In this document: positions 60,573 through 64,000 of the stretch, in pieces
Layout: each line of letters opens with the position of its first letter
Numbering within the stretch: the stretch's first letter is position 1
Origin: Paraphysomonas bandaiensis
Lineage: Eukaryota; Chrysophyceae
Assembly: GCA_965644295.1 (NCBI GenBank)
Contig: CBFFRP010000378.1
Span: 248,001 to 312,000, forward strand
Reading direction: 5' to 3'
DNA length: 64,000 bases
Program-made: the position numbers and the translations under genes
Notes under the pieces: generated by a model
Told to the model about the DNA's origin: nothing
The model's database searches: none
Seen by the model: the letters and a program-made list of their open reading frames with translations, nothing else

Positions 60573-63109
60573 ATGACCTTTCAAATCACTGAATTTCAAT
60601 TACCACTTGATATTAATACATTTTGTAATTCATTTTGGTATTCTACTGATTGGTATGAACGATTTTTAGTTGATTGTTTAAAGGATACGAATGTTCATAT
60701 TGGAGAATGGAAGGATCACGAAGATTCTGGGAAAATACGAGATATTAAGAGTGCTCATCCATCTACAGTATCTTTTCCAGGTTTACCAAGTCATGCAGAT
60801 AGTTTTAAAGTACAAAAATTGATATTTAATTCTGACAATTTAAGAATGACGATATTGGAGAGTAATACTTTCAATGGAATACCGATGTCAGATTATTTTC
60901 GAGTCGATACAATGTGGCACGTCGAGGAGCTCAATAGTAAATCAGATTGTTCTAGTAGTAACCATAATGCAACTGTACAAATTCATATCACTGCCGAAGT
61001 TGTGTTCACTAAGAGTACATGGTTAAGAGGCACAATAGAATCTAATACCAAGGCAGAACTGCAAGTAGTCTACAGTACGTGGAAGGATGAAGCATTACGC
61101 TATATAAGAAAATGTTCTGAAACGCCAGAAATGATGAGGCAGCCATCTGAGCTGCGTTTGCCACCTCTGTTTTCATTAGCGGAAGAGGATTTGGAAGTTC
61201 GATCTCCAACTAATTTATCACGGGTCCAATCAATGGGTAGCCGCCTGGACTCGGAGGACGAATTTTATGACTGTGAAGAGGGTATTGATAATTACGATGA
61301 TGGTGATGGTGGAGATGAGAAACAGTCGTTATTACACGATGTCTTTGTTCGACAGCGATTGATGCGCTTGACGAGCCCATACTTGCATCCCCCAGGTGAT
61401 GACGGTATCCCAGGTGCACGAGACACTGTGCGCCCCGTACTGTCGCGTCACTTATTAACCCCACAAGAGTTGATCGATATGTACGGGACAATAACAACGG
61501 GTACAGATTCGAACGGGTTGCAAGATACCACTCGAATCGAAAAGCCGTTCGGTCGGTATGTGGCAGCAACTGTGGCGGAAGTTCTATTTGTATTGGTGGA
61601 AAGTTTATTCTGGCAGGTAACCGCCAAATCATTAGTTAATTCAATGTGTTGACATTGTTATCGTATGCTGTGGGACAGTTGCATAACATATACAAATACG
61701 ACCTTAAGGAGTTGTTTGTTGTGGATCCATTAGAGGTAATTCGTCGCATGCTTTGTTCATTTGTTCCTGGTACTGCGTCGTCGCTGCTAGTATCTCCAGA
61801 CCTGTATGGACCTTGCGTTGCGGCGTTTGCACTCCCACAAGTTCTTTTGTTGGCAATGGATTCTTCGCATCACGGCTGTTCGAGGTCGTCGTTATTGGGT
61901 GATGCTGTGGTCGTGAGTTTGTGCTTATGGGGAGGCCTGTCATCATTCTATAGGCAAGTCCTTTATTGGTATTATATGTGGCTACGGATAGTTGAATATA
62001 TTAGTAGAATGCAAGAGAATGACAAACGTACAATAATTTGACGAATATCATGCTTTATATGCGTGCCTGTACTTTGTGGATTACATCCATTGGTGTTAGG
62101 TTCTATGCTTGTGTAGTGTGTGTGTACAGTGTATGTTACTATCTAGTTTAATTGGATATGATACAGGTTGTTTGCATTCTTAGTTGCCCCGTCGCTGTCT
62201 ATGAAGCACTGTCTCTGTTTAACGGGCTATAGTATGTTCTCTTGGAACGTTGCACTGTTAGGATCGTATGCATTGGATACACATAGGGCCTATCTAGGAC
62301 TTCATCCCAAAATTGCACTGGTTCTTTTCGGCATTCCCGCGGCTATTGCACAGGTATATGTTGCAGATATATCAATATATTTTGTTTTGCCCATCAAACA
62401 CTTGCTGACATTGTCTGTGTGTATAGGGTTATGTATTTTGGCAATTCACCCCTTTGTCGATTAATCCGCGTCACCTTCCATCATCGTGGCAGCGACTCGC
62501 TGATCAGCACAGTAGAGTAGCAGATAGAGTATTTTGGGCAATTCCAAAGGTATCCGAACTTATACTAGCTATTTCCCCCCTAATATTGTTGTTCTTGCAG
62601 TTGGTTGTCCTAATAATAGTGGCAGGTACGTTATATACTGTATGTAAATTATTTTATACGTATTTCGAATGCTGTCTCAGAAGTTTTATGAATATATGTT
62701 TGAATTTGATGAATAGTTTGATGCTACTGGTCTGTATTGTTAGGGATTCACATGTCCTTGCTTTATCATTGTCATGTGTTGAAAGTCTAATCTGTGATAT
62801 GTAGTTACTCATTATCAATTCCTTTGGTACGTGGCAAGAGTATTCCTACCGGGTAGGAAACATTTCTGTCGCTTATCAGCCCTAATGAATCCAGCCAGCT
62901 ATGCTGACATTTTGTCTCAAAAGGTAATTGAACTCTTTGTGATATATATTATATATGTCAGAGCTACATCTGATTTTATCATGCTGATATGAGTATATAT
63001 TGTGAAGCAATAGTCACGAATTATTTGTACGTTTCTGAAGTTGTGCTTTTAGGAATTACGACAATTTACAATGAATGTTCTGAAGAGGGGTGTGGAGAAG
63101 GCGTCATAG
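60573..63109 (+). CDS. VASt-domain / YIPF3-type Yip1 membrane protein fusion, six exons
   Basis: Exons 60573-61616, 61679-61953, 62167-62353, 62427-62625, 62805-62923 and 63053-63109, all in phase (626 residues). Intron 2 uses a GC-AG donor (GCAAGT). Exon 4 may hold an extra in-phase 51-nt intron (62550-62600). Residues about 1-185 form a VASt domain (FQITEFQLP, IPMSDYFRVDTMW, VVFTKSTWLRGTIESNT), a sterol/lipid-binding fold of Lam/GRAMD1/Aster proteins. An acidic linker leads to a YIPF3-like Yip1 domain: VVDPLEVIRRMLCSFVP, SPDLYGPCVAAFALPQVLLL, LCLWGGLSSFYRLFAFLV, LCLTGYSMFSWNVALLGSYA and further helices, five in all. YIPF proteins act in Golgi structure and traffic. The Yip1 part has no initiator Met of its own, which supports one transcript. 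Confidence 0.8.
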
Positions 63110-64000
63110 TTTCGAACATGATCCGACAGTTTGTGAGTAGAATGGAGATAGTGTACAGTATATTTGCGAAATGATCGTAGTACCAAAAGAGCCTCCAGTA
63201 AATTTCGAATAGCAATAATAGATAAACTGGAGGCCGTAGTATGTATGTAACTGCAATATTACTATTGTAAAAAGACGTCATCAAGGACATCAGAGAACTA
63301 GCACTGCTATGGAAGAATTTTCTTGTTCTTGTCTTGACGTTAAACAGAGCAATTCTGCAGTAGTTATGTAGTTATTGACTTCACCGCTATATCTGTAATG
63401 CGTAGCTATATGAGAGCATAATTGATGAGTAGGTATTAATAACTCGTTTGAATAATTTACTGTCTTGGGAGACTAATCCCAATAATTTACTATGACGAGC
63501 CATTTCAACCAAATTGACTTGGTTCAATAATATATCTCAAATTTAACGCGCACCACACGAGCATCTAGAGGAACTACCGGGGACAATACCACAAAGCCAC
63601 AGGAACCACAAGTAGACAGTAATATGGATGATTTAGACCTGCTTTTACAGTCAGAAGTGTACATATATATAAAGGAATCGAGTCCCACTTACGAGTTGAA
63701 CGAAGTATTTTAGTTTCCACGACGCATACATTAATAATTTTTCTTTCTGCTTACACCATAGTACCTGGCAGAAACAAAAATAGTTTAACACCAAATATAT
63801 TCATCTTAAACAGCACACGAAGTATATAGCAAAACTATAATGATAAGTGAAAAATATATCAAGAGCACGTGAATTCACCTACCACTGTGCAAGAGTATCG
63901 TGCGGCACACCAATGGATCTCCCGAATATTACTATCTATTAAAGTGTGCATAAATAAAGAGGAAGTACATCGTAAAACGTAATATAGAATACAGCGAGAT
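63110..64000. other. Right-end spacer with one possible exon
   Basis: Mostly AT-rich with no gene. Bases about 63548-63715 (+) carry a frame with coding-like hydrophilic sequence (e.g. TTRASRGTTGDNTTKPQEPQ, then MDDLDLLLQSEV), which could be an exon of a gene running off the right edge. No splice model could be fixed. Confidence 0.35.

Overview
The window is nuclear DNA from a eukaryote that builds cilia or flagella, probably a unicellular protist. I cannot place the lineage from the sequence alone. The evidence is spliced genes with many short GT-AG introns (mostly 44-62 nt, some 125-213 nt), a tRNA-Met with an intron, a divergent pair of beta-tubulin genes, a CFAP57-type ciliary protein, a possible QRICH2/DUF4795-type protein, and both Ty1/copia and Ty3/gypsy LTR retrotransposons. 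The standard genetic code fits every gene. Intergenic DNA is AT-rich with many simple repeats.

Layout. 1-12197 (-): the 5' part of a giant gene for a secreted or surface protein made almost entirely of Pro-Thr-Gly-Gln tetrapeptides. It has a signal peptide and an open frame of more than 4,000 codons that leaves the window. 14207-14570 (-): a four-exon ribosomal protein eL38 gene whose exons are too short to show up as ORFs. 15044-18804 (+): CFAP57. 18.8-21.7 kb: a repeat-rich spacer. 21718-26896 (+): an intact copia element with identical LTRs. 26930-28093 (-): a membrane-anchored GDPD/PLC-like phosphodiesterase. 28380-28483 (+): tRNA-Met(CAT). 28799-30481 (+): a five-exon ZIP metal transporter. 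32156-34352 (+): a PX-domain protein with 13 tandem TQT motifs. 34948-38166: two head-to-head beta-tubulin genes encoding the same protein.

38884-47495: a Ty3/gypsy element on the minus strand. Its gag and pol share one frame split by a single TGA, and each of its 1,059-bp LTRs carries an antisense SET-domain reading frame. 48843-49993 (-): nitronate monooxygenase family. 50.0-50.5 kb: CATA microsatellite. 50810-51299 (+) and 52103-52698 (-): uncertain small genes. 54640-59825 (-): an eight-exon coiled-coil gene with a 41-bp satellite in intron 4. 60573-63109 (+): a VASt lipid-transfer domain fused to a YIPF3-type Golgi membrane protein. The last 0.9 kb has at most one possible exon.

Functional picture. 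beta-tubulin, CFAP57 and perhaps the DUF4795-like protein point to a motile axoneme. The PX/TQT protein could link phosphoinositide membranes to the dynein light chain LC8. The VASt-YIPF3 fusion and the ZIP transporter are endomembrane proteins. The most unusual items are the giant PTGQ protein, the SET-carrying LTRs, the VASt-YIPF3 fusion and the TQT array. Exon boundaries were read by eye from splice signals and phase, and need transcript support.
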